DNA from: an uncultured Collinsella sp.
Lineage (GTDB): Bacteria > Actinomycetota > Coriobacteriia > Coriobacteriales > Coriobacteriaceae
Assembly (NCBI GenBank): GCA_900552685.1
Contig: USAJ01000005.1
Span: 1-64,000 of the forward strand
DNA length: 64,000 bases
Direction of reading: 5' to 3'
Shown: positions 45,199 to 53,465 of the stretch, one piece after another
How positions within the stretch are numbered: the first letter of the stretch is position 1
Layout: each line of letters starts with the position of its first letter
Position numbers and translations under genes: made by a program
The notes under the pieces: generated by a model
What the model saw: only the letters and a program-made list of their open reading frames with translations
What the model was told of the DNA's origin: nothing
Database searches by the model: none

Positions 45199-47052
45199 AT
45201 GCCCGAGAAGATTGAAGAGCTGGTACGCGCTGCGCTTGCTGCGGCCCAGGAGGCCGGCGACCTTTCCGCATTTGAACTTGACGATTGCGCTATCGAGCGA
45301 CCGGCTGACACTTCTCATGGCGAGTGGACCTCTACCATGGCCCTGAAGTCCGCCAAGCTGGCCCACTGCGCCCCGCGCAAGATCGCCGAGGCTGTCGTTG
45401 CCCATATGCCCGAGGACCCCGCGATCGAGAAGGTCGAGATCGCAGGCCCCGGCTTCATCAACTTCTACCTCTCCGTCGTCGTCAAGAATGCCATTTTTGG
45501 CGAGGCTCGCGAGAAGGGCATGGACTTCGCTAAGTCCAACGTCGGTGGTGGCCTGAAGACCCAGGTCGAGTTCGTTTCCGCCAACCCCGTCGGCCCCATG
45601 CACATTGGCCACGGCCGCTGGGCCGCGCTGGGCGACTCCCTTTGCCGCGTTATGGACCACGCCGGTTACGACATCCAGCGTGAGTTCTACATCAACGACC
45701 ACGGCTCTCAGATGAACACCTTCGGCAACTCCATCAGCACGCGCTATATGCAGCTTGCCGACATCATCGCCAAGCAGGGCGTGGATATCGACGAGGCTCA
45801 CAAGCTGCTGATCGCCGACCGCGACGCCTTTGTTGCCGATGAGAGCGACGAGCACCCCGAGACCCATCCGTATCAGGACAACTTTGCCGAGACTCTGGGC
45901 AAGGACTCCTACGGCGGCGACTACATCATCGACGAGGCCGCCGAGTTCTGGCGCACCGACGGCGATAAGTGGGTCAACGCCGATCCACAGGAGCGTATGG
46001 AGAGCTTCCGCGAGCGCGGCTACGTAAAGATGGTCGACAACATGCGCGACCTTTGCCATGCCGTTAACTGCGACTTCGATCGTTGGTTCTCCGAGCGCTC
46101 GCTGTATGTGAAGGATACCGAGGGCGAGACCGCCGGCACCTCCGCCGTCGACCGCGCTTTTGAGAAGCTCGACAAGATGGGCTATCTCTACACCAAGGAC
46201 GGCGCCCTGTGGTTCCGTTCCACCGACCTGGGCGATGACAAGGACCGCGTCCTGATCAAGTCCGATGGCGAGTACACTTACTTCGCCTCCGACGTTGCCT
46301 ATCACTGGGATAAGTTCCAGCGCGTCGATCACGTCATCGACATCTGGGGCGCCGACCACCACGGCTACATCGACCGCGTCCGCTGCGTCTGCGACGCTCT
46401 TGGCTATCCCGGCAAGTTTGAGGTTCTGCTGGGCCAGCTCGTCAACCTGCTGCGCAACGGCAAGCCCGTCCGTATGTCCAAGCGCAAGGGCACCATGGTG
46501 ACCCTGCAGGAGCTCGTCGACGAGGTCGGCTCCGACGCTGCTCGCTACACGCTCATCTCCAAGAGCTCCAACCAGATGGTCGACTTCGATATCGAGGCCG
46601 TCAAGAAGCGTGACAACTCCAACCCGGTGTACTACGTGCAGTACGCTCACGCTCGCGTGTGCTCCATCCTGCGCCGTGCCGCCGACGTTACCGCCGAGCA
46701 GGCCGCCGAGATGGGCATGAAGGCCGTCGCCGAGAAGGCTATTGGCGAGAACGTCGACTACTCGCTGCTGACCGACCCGACCGAGCTCGCCCTTTCGCGT
46801 AAGCTCAACGAGCTCACTGACCTCATCGCCAGCTGCGCTCGCGATCGTGCCCCGTTCCGCCTGACGCACTTTGCCGAGGAGCTCGCCGGCGACTTCCACA
46901 GCTTCTACGCCGCCTGCCAGGTTCTGCCGAGCGAGGGCCGTCCCGTCGACCCCGAGCTCTCGCGCGCTCGTCTGGCCGCTTGCGACGCCGTCCGCGTGAC
47001 GCTCGCCCTGGTGCTCACCCTTGTTGGCGTGACCGCCCCCGAGCAGATGTAA
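45199..47052 (+). CDS. argS: Arginyl-tRNA synthetase
   Basis: This 617-residue class I synthetase has an N-terminal Add-1 domain (GEWTSTMALKSAKLAHCAPR ... GPGFINFYLS), the HIGH motif in NPVGPMHIGHGRWAALGDS, the WGADHHGY segment, the loop RMSKRKGTMVTL in the KMSKS position, and a DALR-type C-terminal anticodon-binding domain ending SFYAACQVLP. It charges tRNA-Arg without a separate proofreading site. ATG 45199 is preceded by AAGGAGG; an upstream open extension lacks a site. Confidence 0.96.
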   Translation: MPEKIEELVRAALAAAQEAGDLSAFELDDCAIERPADTSHGEWTSTMALKSAKLAHCAPRKIAEAVVAHMPEDPAIEKVEIAGPGFINFYLSVVVKNAIFGEAREKGMDFAKSNVGGGLKTQVEFVSANPVGPMHIGHGRWAALGDSLCRVMDHAGYDIQREFYINDHGSQMNTFGNSISTRYMQLADIIAKQGVDIDEAHKLLIADRDAFVADESDEHPETHPYQDNFAETLGKDSYGGDYIIDEAAEFWRTDGDKWVNADPQERMESFRERGYVKMVDNMRDLCHAVNCDFDRWFSERSLYVKDTEGETAGTSAVDRAFEKLDKMGYLYTKDGALWFRSTDLGDDKDRVLIKSDGEYTYFASDVAYHWDKFQRVDHVIDIWGADHHGYIDRVRCVCDALGYPGKFEVLLGQLVNLLRNGKPVRMSKRKGTMVTLQELVDEVGSDAARYTLISKSSNQMVDFDIEAVKKRDNSNPVYYVQYAHARVCSILRRAADVTAEQAAEMGMKAVAEKAIGENVDYSLLTDPTELALSRKLNELTDLIASCARDRAPFRLTHFAEELAGDFHSFYAACQVLPSEGRPVDPELSRARLAACDAVRVTLALVLTLVGVTAPEQM

Positions 47053-47096
47053 GCGCTGGCCGTTTGGCTGCGTAGGTTTGGTTTAATTGAGCCCCG

Positions 47097-47129
47097 AAAG
47101 CCCGATCTCCCACGGAGGTCGGGCTTTTT
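47097..47129 (+). terminator. Intrinsic terminator of argS
   Basis: AAAGCCCGATCTCC / GGAGGTCGGGC is followed by TTTTT. Confidence 0.85.
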
Positions 47130-47173
47130 GCAAACGCCGACGTATTGACGAATTTGGAACTGCTGGAAATACG

Positions 47174-47323
47174 AAACTATGCCGGTTTACTACGATGAAA
47201 TGAGAAATTCCAACTACGCCGGCTTTTCGCAAAAAAGCGCAAGGCATCTACCTGCGGTTTTAGTTCAACAAGTTTCGGAGTGATCGCGGTTGAGCGATTC
47301 ATCGTAGTAAACCGCCACAGTTT
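47174..47323 (-). repeat. Inverted-repeat-bounded element D
   Basis: Arms 47174-47199 and 47298-47323 pair at about 24 of 26 positions (inner part GGTTTACTACGATGAA). They share nothing with the arms of B and C. Read on the minus strand, the interior holds AACTAAAACCGCAGGT then CCTTGCGCTTT (47231-47263), clearly like the B/C core. The remaining 47053-47579 gap holds the argS terminator and a REP. Confidence 0.7.
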
Positions 47324-47365
47324 TGGCGGAGGCAGTCAGATTTGTGGGTGTTAAACCAAAGATTG

Positions 47366-47405
47366 TCCCTTTTGACTAGTCGTTTAAGAACGTCCTCAAT
47401 GACTA
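47366..47405. repeat. REP-like repeat (ACTAGTCGTTTAAGA type)
   Basis: GTCCCTTTTGACTAGTCGTT is followed by TAAGAACGTCCTCAATGACT, a diverged copy of the unit seen twice at 27286-27331. Confidence 0.55.
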
Positions 47406-47579
47406 AGTTGCAGGTGGCGGCGGTTGTGTTACACTAACGCTGCGTATATGACGCAAATATCTCGATACAGATCAATGATGTCCGTCGGTATTTGACGGAG
47501 CTAGACTGTTTAGCCGCCCTGAAGGTTTATGCAGGGAGCATGTGATCACAGGGCTTGAAAAGAAAGTTGAGCAAACACT

Positions 47580-50153
47580 GTGTCTGATCAACAGCAAGAA
47601 AACGAAATAACGACGACGCAGACCGCTCCCGCTGCACCGGTTGCGTCGGACCAGGTCGCGGCGCCCGCGCAAGCCTCGGCTCCTGAGACGCCTAAGGCTG
47701 CTTCGACGCCTACGCCTGTAGCGGCTGAGAAGGCCGTGTCTGCAACTGGTGAGGAGGCTGCTCCGGCAAAGCCCAAGCGTACGCGCCGCGCGGCCAAGCC
47801 TGCCGATGACGGCGAGGAGGTCACCAAGCCCAAGCGCCGTACCACGCGCACGACGCGCGCCAAGCGTACCGTTGCAGCTGACTCCTCGGCGCCGATTTCC
47901 GATGAGGTCGCGCAGGCACGTGCGTTGGCGCAGATTAGCGAGGCTCAGGTGGTGCGCGCCCGCCGTCGTGCTGCCGAGCGTGAGGCCGCGGCTCTGACCG
48001 AGCTTGCAGCTCCGTTTGTGCCCGAGACGCCTGCCGCCACCGAGACCCCTGTCGCCGACCAGCCAACCGAGAAGCCGGTACCGCGCACACGCCGTCGCAC
48101 GGCTGCTAAGGCCGAGCAGGTTGCCGATCAGGTAACCCCCGAGCTCGCTGAGGCTTCGGTCCGTTCCGCGGCAGGGGAGGGCACATCGCCTGTTGAGCCC
48201 GCTGCGCCTGTCGAGGCCAGCGAAGTTCCCGTTGTCGATCCGGCTTTGCGCCCGCACCGTCGCGGTCGCAAGCCCAAGGCTTTCGTCGAGGCTGAGAAGG
48301 CCGCAGCCGCAGCCGCCGCCGCTCGGGATGCTGCGGCGACCGCCGAGCCTGCAACCGCTGCCGACGCGCCCGTCCAGGATGCTACGACTTCCGAGGCCGT
48401 TTCTGCCGATGTCGAGCCCGCCGACGTCCGCCCTGGTCGCAGCCATCGTACTGCTGCTAAGCGCACGTCCAAGGCCAAGGCTGCCAAGAAGGGTGCGTCC
48501 GAGGATTCCGCCGAGACGACCGCCGATGCATCGACTGATGCCGCCGAGTCCCAGGACGTCGAACAGTCTGCGTCCGAGAAGCCCAAGCGCGGTCGTAAGA
48601 AGTCCGCTAAGGCCAAGGCGTCCGAGCAGCAGGCTGATGCCGAAGCGCAGGTCGATTCTGGCGCCGAGGCCAATGAAGCCGCTGCGGCCAATGCCGACGC
48701 CGCCGCAACCGATGGTGCCACTCCCGCCGAGGGCGAAGACGGCGCCCGTTCCAACCGCCGCCAGCACAAGCGCAACGACGAGCGCAACGACCGCAAGGAC
48801 GAGCGCAACAACGATCGCCGCAGCCGTCAACGCGACCGCAAGCAGCGCAATAAGGAACGCAATGCCGCTCCGACTGAGCCCACGCTTTCGCGCGAGGAGC
48901 TCGCGGCCATGAAGGTCGCCGAGCTGCGCGAGAAGGCCAAGGAGTTCGAGATTGAGACGACCGGCAAGAAGAAGGCCGAACTCGTCGAAGAGATCTACAC
49001 CACCGCCGCGAAGGCCGAGGGCTTCCGCGACATCAAGGGCATCCTGCAGATTCGCCCGGATAGCTCAGGCATCATCCATGCCCATGGCTACATGAAGTCC
49101 AACGACGACGCCTTCGTGCCCGCCTACCTCATTCGCTCCGCGCGCCTGCGCACGGGCGATGTCATCGAGGGCTCGCTTCGTCCTTCGCGCGGCGGCGACA
49201 AGCGCGCCGGCCTCGCCAAAATCACGATCGTCAACGGTCTGGACCCCGAGCAGATTCGCAACCGTCCCAAGTTCGGCGACCTCACCCCGGTCTATCCCAA
49301 CGAGCCGCTGCGCATGGAGCACGGCAAGGATTCCATTACTGGTCGCGCCATCGACATCGTGTCGCCGATCGGCAAGGGTCAGCGTGGCCTGATCGTGTCC
49401 CCGCCTAAGGCCGGCAAGACCACGATCCTCAAGAAGATCTGCCAGTCTATCTCGATTAACAACCCCGAGGTGCACCTCATCTGCCTGCTCGTCGACGAGC
49501 GCCCCGAAGAGGTCACCGATATGCAGCGTTCCATCAAGGGCGAGGTTGTAGCGTCGACCTTCGATATGCCCGCCGACAACCACACTCGTGTGGCAGAGCT
49601 CGTCATCGAGCGCGCCAAGCGCATCGTGGAGCTGGGTGGCGACGTCGTGGTGGTGCTCGACTCCATCACGCGTCTTGCCCGCGCCTACAACTTGGCGGCG
49701 CCCGCCTCAGGCCGCATCCTTTCGGGCGGCGTCGATTCGGCGGCCCTGTATCCGCCCAAGCGCTTCCTGGGCGCAGCCCGTAATATCGAGAACGGTGGCT
49801 CGCTCACCATCCTGGCCTCTGCTCTCATCGACACCGGTTCCAAGATGGACGAGGTCATCTTTGAGGAGTTCAAGGGCACCGGCAACATGGAGCTCAAGCT
49901 CGACCGCGACCTGGCCGACCGCCGCATCTTCCCGGCTATCGACCCCGTTGCCTCCGGTACGCGTAACGAGGACCTGTTGGTTGACGAGCAGATGCGTCCG
50001 TTTGTCTTTGGCCTGCGTCGCATTCTTGCCGGCATGAACAATACCGAGCGCGCGGCCGCATCGTTTATCAAGGGCCTCAAGGGCACCAACACCAACCAGG
50101 AGTTCCTGGTGCGTTCGGCCAAAAAGCATAGCGACTACGAGCAGACGTTCTAA
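47580..50153 (+). CDS. rho: Transcription termination factor Rho with long N-terminal extension
   Basis: This 857-residue protein is about twice the usual length. Residues 1-430 are low-complexity and disordered: Ala/Glu/Thr-rich with basic AKPKRTRRA, RRRTAAK and RGRKKSAKAK repeats, then an Arg/Asn/Asp-rich segment (NDERNDRKDERNNDRRSRQR). The conserved core follows: Rho_N (SREELAAMKVAELREKAKEF), RNA-binding OB domain (GILQIRPDSSGIIHAHGY), Walker A SPPKAGKTT near 605, and Walker B region VVVLDSITRLARAYN near 685. Rho is a hexameric RNA helicase ending transcription. The GTG at 47580 has only a weak ribosome-binding site. Extensions of this sort are known in Actinobacteria and bind RNA. Confidence 0.95.
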   Translation: MSDQQQENEITTTQTAPAAPVASDQVAAPAQASAPETPKAASTPTPVAAEKAVSATGEEAAPAKPKRTRRAAKPADDGEEVTKPKRRTTRTTRAKRTVAADSSAPISDEVAQARALAQISEAQVVRARRRAAEREAAALTELAAPFVPETPAATETPVADQPTEKPVPRTRRRTAAKAEQVADQVTPELAEASVRSAAGEGTSPVEPAAPVEASEVPVVDPALRPHRRGRKPKAFVEAEKAAAAAAAARDAAATAEPATAADAPVQDATTSEAVSADVEPADVRPGRSHRTAAKRTSKAKAAKKGASEDSAETTADASTDAAESQDVEQSASEKPKRGRKKSAKAKASEQQADAEAQVDSGAEANEAAAANADAAATDGATPAEGEDGARSNRRQHKRNDERNDRKDERNNDRRSRQRDRKQRNKERNAAPTEPTLSREELAAMKVAELREKAKEFEIETTGKKKAELVEEIYTTAAKAEGFRDIKGILQIRPDSSGIIHAHGYMKSNDDAFVPAYLIRSARLRTGDVIEGSLRPSRGGDKRAGLAKITIVNGLDPEQIRNRPKFGDLTPVYPNEPLRMEHGKDSITGRAIDIVSPIGKGQRGLIVSPPKAGKTTILKKICQSISINNPEVHLICLLVDERPEEVTDMQRSIKGEVVASTFDMPADNHTRVAELVIERAKRIVELGGDVVVVLDSITRLARAYNLAAPASGRILSGGVDSAALYPPKRFLGAARNIENGGSLTILASALIDTGSKMDEVIFEEFKGTGNMELKLDRDLADRRIFPAIDPVASGTRNEDLLVDEQMRPFVFGLRRILAGMNNTERAAASFIKGLKGTNTNQEFLVRSAKKHSDYEQTF

Positions 50154-50190
50154 GTCGTCAACCGCACGCGGCGTTATTGCCGGCGCGATG

Positions 50191-50222
50191 AAGGGTCGGG
50201 GCTTGCGCCTCGGCCCTTTTTA
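50191..50222 (+). terminator. Intrinsic terminator of rho
   Basis: AAGGGTCGGGGC / GCCTCGGCCCTT is followed by TTTTA. The rest of 50154-50463 shows only the leader of the next gene. Confidence 0.75.
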
Positions 50223-50463
50223 TATCGCCACTCGGCGCCAGTTATCGACCATAAGACTGGCAAGCAGCAGGTTTCCCGTTTCAATCCGACATCGTCGCTT
50301 GCAATCGACGGGGCGGTTTCGCATAATAGCTTTTAAGCTTCGCGACGGAAAACGCAGATGAAACGAACCATATACCGTTGCTTTGGGGCATAGCCCCGCT
50401 TCATCTTCTCTCGCGCAGCCAACTGAATGATGCGATTTGGGTGCTGGAAGATGGGGAGAGCTC

Positions 50464-51864
50464 ATGGCTTCTTCTGATGCAACACAACGAGCAGTCCTTG
50501 CCGGACTTTCGTGCGGGATCGGCCTTGCCGCTCCCGTGGTTATGTATGCCGCGACGCTGCCGTTTTCGTCTGTGAACGAGACGGTCGTGGCGGGTGCGGT
50601 TCCCTTCGCCGTGGGCGCGGTGGCGGGCGTGGGTATCTATGCCGCCTCGCTGGGTATCTCCGAGTATCGTGCGCAGCGTGAAGAGCGTCTGTTCCAGCCC
50701 GATGCCATGGGCGGTGCCGCCAATCTCAATCAGCATCAAAGCGAGTTCAAGACCGCCTCGATTCCAGCTCAGCAGCAGGATGCGACTCCTTACGCTGCGG
50801 CTTCTGCTTCTCAGGCTCAGGCGGAGCAGTCTACCTCGGCATTCCTTTCCGGCCTGACCGGTGCGTTCCAGCGCCGTCATGCCGATGATGGTGTCCCTAC
50901 CATCGCTCGAGCCGCAGATGCTATGGACGAGGACGAGGCTTGGTCCATGATCGACAGTATGCTCGACGACGATTCGCCGGTGAGCTGCGACCCTGCACAC
51001 TCGCGCGACGTCTATCAAGTCGCCATCGACGAGCTCACCAACGGCGGGCAGACCGGCTCCTTCAATCGCGACGACATCGCCGCCGCGGCACGCGCCGTGT
51101 CGGGCTCCCAGGCCGCCCCTGCGGGCAGCACGGCGGCTTTCGTGGCACTCGTTGCCAACGCGGCAGCCAATAACGCGTACAACGCTACCTCGGGCGACGC
51201 GAATGCTTCTGCCGACAATTCGTACGTTGATGAAGCCATGACCGCTGACGAGGAGGCCGTTGCTGCCCGCCGTGCCGCCGAAAGCTCTTTGTGGGGCGCT
51301 CCTGCCCAGCAGCAGGCGGCTGAGGCTGCGCCGTACAATGCAAACCTCGCCAGCATGCCTATCATCTCCGGTGCCGCGGACATCGATCTCGATGACCTCG
51401 ATGAGCCTGCAGCCATCACCGCATCGATTGATGCCCAAGATCGCATCAACACCGGCGACCTTCCAGATGCCTCGCTCGAGGTTGATGTCCCCATGGCCGA
51501 TTACTCGGGCCACGAGGACATGTGGGCCGCCGCCACCGCGATCCTGGATGAGATTGACGAGCCTGCTCCTGTTACGGCCCCCGCTCCCGTCGCTGCCCCT
51601 CAGCCTGCTGCCCCCGCCTATGTCGGCCGTCACAGTGCTGTGTTCCCCGAGGATACTGCCCGTATCTCGCGCGAGAGCATCGAGCGAGCCGAGGCTATTG
51701 CCGCCGGCATTATGGAAAATCGTCGTCACGAGCGCGTCAATCAGATCCTCGAGGAAGAGATCGAGCGCCTGCAGTCCTCTACCGCCAAGCGTACGGGCCG
51801 TGCCTATCTGAGCGTTATCGAGGGCGGTACCGCCAGCTTTGCGCCGCTCCGCGCGGAGGCATAA
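50464..51864 (+). CDS. Hypothetical membrane-associated protein, Ala-rich
   Basis: This 466-residue protein is not recognised. Two hydrophobic helices at the N-terminus (AVLAGLSCGIGLAAPVVMYA and VVAGAVPFAVGAVAGVGIYA) are followed by about 380 residues of low-complexity acidic, Ala-rich and Gln/Pro-rich sequence with predicted disorder. A charged helix near the C-terminus (ERVNQILEEEIERLQSS) follows, then YLSVIEGG. The topology suggests a membrane-anchored cytoplasmic protein. ATG 50464 has GGGAGAG before it. A VanZ gene starts 7 bp after its stop, so the two form an operon. Confidence 0.65.
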   Translation: MASSDATQRAVLAGLSCGIGLAAPVVMYAATLPFSSVNETVVAGAVPFAVGAVAGVGIYAASLGISEYRAQREERLFQPDAMGGAANLNQHQSEFKTASIPAQQQDATPYAAASASQAQAEQSTSAFLSGLTGAFQRRHADDGVPTIARAADAMDEDEAWSMIDSMLDDDSPVSCDPAHSRDVYQVAIDELTNGGQTGSFNRDDIAAAARAVSGSQAAPAGSTAAFVALVANAAANNAYNATSGDANASADNSYVDEAMTADEEAVAARRAAESSLWGAPAQQQAAEAAPYNANLASMPIISGAADIDLDDLDEPAAITASIDAQDRINTGDLPDASLEVDVPMADYSGHEDMWAAATAILDEIDEPAPVTAPAPVAAPQPAAPAYVGRHSAVFPEDTARISRESIERAEAIAAGIMENRRHERVNQILEEEIERLQSSTAKRTGRAYLSVIEGGTASFAPLRAEA

Positions 51865-51871
51865 CTTCTGC

Positions 51872-52297
51872 ATGGTTAAGATCAATCGAAAATGGGCGGT
51901 CGTGACCTGCCTGATGGCGCTCTTGATCTGGGGCAATTCGCTGGTTCCCGGCTCGGGGTCGGGCTCGCTGAGCCTAACGGTCATGGAAGCTATCCGCGGT
52001 TTCCTGCACGGCGTGGGACTTCCATATGAATGGGTGACCAACTTTGTTGTTCGCAAGTGCGCGCATTTTACCGAGTATATGGTGCTCGGCATCCTGGCAA
52101 CGCACGCCTTTGATTTTGAGAGCCGGCGCACCTTTGACGTGCTGCTGCCCACGGCGGTGTTCCTGCTGCTGATTCCTTCGATCGACGAGACGATTCAGCT
52201 CTTTGTGCCGGGACGCGCTGGAATGATCACCGATGTGATGATCGACTGCTGTGGAGCGGCAACGGGCGTTGTGCTCCGATACTCTTACGGTCGCTGA
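51872..52297 (+). CDS. VanZ-like family membrane protein
   Basis: This 141-residue protein has four or five hydrophobic segments and the VanZ signatures: the first helix with WGNSLVPGSGSG, VVRKCAHFTEYMVLGILA (K-x-x-HFxEY), and SIDETIQLFVPGRAGMITDV (DE-x-x-Q-F-x-x-GR). VanZ family members influence resistance to teicoplanin-type glycopeptides in enterococci; most are uncharacterised. It is co-transcribed with the preceding gene and followed by a strong terminator. Confidence 0.85.
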   Translation: MVKINRKWAVVTCLMALLIWGNSLVPGSGSGSLSLTVMEAIRGFLHGVGLPYEWVTNFVVRKCAHFTEYMVLGILATHAFDFESRRTFDVLLPTAVFLLLIPSIDETIQLFVPGRAGMITDVMIDCCGAATGVVLRYSYGR

Positions 52298-52305
52298 TGT
52301 GCGCC

Positions 52306-52354
52306 AAAAAGGCCGCCTAGGACGTATTGTTTGGTCCTAGGCGGCCTTTTTTAT
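52306..52354. terminator. Bidirectional intrinsic terminator
   Basis: AAAAAGGCCGCCTAGGAC / GTCCTAGGCGGCCTTTTTT serves the VanZ gene on the plus strand and can also stop minus-strand transcripts. Confidence 0.85.
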
Positions 52355-52434
52355 TTGAGGGCTTATATGAGGCGTGGTGGCGTCGTTTCGTAGGTCGGAT
52401 TTGCCGGGCGTGCCACGCCCCGTGGGTGCGTCTG

Positions 52435-53325
52435 CTACTGAAGCGCCTGTGCGCCCAGGGCCAGGCAGCCCATGATGCCCTGCTTGCCCTCGAGGCTGTT
52501 GTTGACGATGTAGTTATCGATGTCGTTGACCTCGGGCGTGACGATATAGCCGTTGAGCATCTCGGCGCACTTCTTGCGCGCGAGCGGCACGATGGGGGTG
52601 TGGTCGGCCACGCCGCCGCCGATGATGATCTTTTGCGGCGCGTAGCACAGCGTGTAGGTCATGAGCGCCTGTGCCAGATAGCCGGCGAGCAGGTCCATGG
52701 CCTCCGGGTCATCGGCCATGTCTCCGGCGCTCTTGCCATCCCAGCGCTTTTTAACGCCGGGGCCGGCGATGAGGCCCTCGAGGCAGTTGTCGTGGAAGGG
52801 GCAGGCGCTATGCTCGCCGATGGTGTCGCGCGGGTCGCGCGTGACCAGGATGTGGCCGGCCTCGGGATGCATCATGCCGTGCACGAGCTTACCGCCCGAG
52901 AGCACGCCGGCGCCCACGCCGGTGCCGATGGTCAGGTAGACCACATCGGTAAGGCCCTTGGCGCAACCAAACGTGACCTCGCCTAGGCAGGCGACGTTGA
53001 CGTCGGTATCGTAGCCGCAGGTGATATTGAGCTCGTTTTGGATAGTGCCCAGCAGGTCAAAGTAGCGCCATGCCGTTTTGGGCGTCTCCAGGATCTTGCC
53101 GTATTGGGGCGAGGCGGGGTTGACTGCGGTAGGGCCAAAGGCGCCAATGCCCAGCGCGGCGATGCCCTTGTCGGCAAACCACGCGTTGACGGCCTCGACG
53201 GTCTCCTGCGGGGTCGTGGTCGCGATCTGCTCACGCTCCAGGACCGTGCCGTCTGCATAGCCCGTGGCGCAGACCATCTTGGTGCCGCCGGCCTCGAGCG
53301 CTCCGATAAGCTGCTGCTCTGCCAT
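52435..53325 (-). CDS. ROK-family sugar kinase (fructokinase/glucokinase-like)
   Basis: This 296-residue ASKHA-fold kinase opens with LIGALEAGGTKMVCATG, close to ROK fructokinases (ScrK type). It has a phosphate-2 region TIGTGVGAGVL, the catalytic Asp in CGYDTDVNVA, and the ROK zinc-binding motif in HSACPFHDNCLEGL (H, C, H, C). A second glycine-rich adenosine motif IIIGGGVAD follows. The most likely role is fructose or glucose phosphorylation. It is a single gene flanked by terminators on both sides. Confidence 0.88.
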   Translation of the reverse strand: MAEQQLIGALEAGGTKMVCATGYADGTVLEREQIATTTPQETVEAVNAWFADKGIAALGIGAFGPTAVNPASPQYGKILETPKTAWRYFDLLGTIQNELNITCGYDTDVNVACLGEVTFGCAKGLTDVVYLTIGTGVGAGVLSGGKLVHGMMHPEAGHILVTRDPRDTIGEHSACPFHDNCLEGLIAGPGVKKRWDGKSAGDMADDPEAMDLLAGYLAQALMTYTLCYAPQKIIIGGGVADHTPIVPLARKKCAEMLNGYIVTPEVNDIDNYIVNNSLEGKQGIMGCLALGAQALQ

Positions 53326-53398
53326 AATATTCCTCTCTCTGGGACGAGTTGCTCCGTGACTAAAGTATAGAGCTCAAACCATTTAAGAAAGCGCTATA

Positions 53399-53440
53399 GA
53401 AAGAAGCCTCGCAACGCGGCGGGCGGTGCGAGGCTTCTTT
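53399..53440. terminator. Bidirectional terminator
   Basis: AAAGAAGCCTCGCA / TGCGAGGCTTCTTT, 26 bp downstream of the aminotransferase gene and upstream of the ROK promoter. Confidence 0.75.
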
Positions 53441-53465
53441 GGTTGCTTTAGTTGCCGGGCCGTCC

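Noticed and set aside
45181..46899. 572-codon open frame antisense to argS
   Set aside because: Shadow of argS codon usage; no recognisable protein.
47472..48830. Long open frame antisense to the rho N-terminus
   Set aside because: It mirrors the low-complexity GC-rich rho extension; it is Gly/Arg-rich without a domain or ribosome-binding site.
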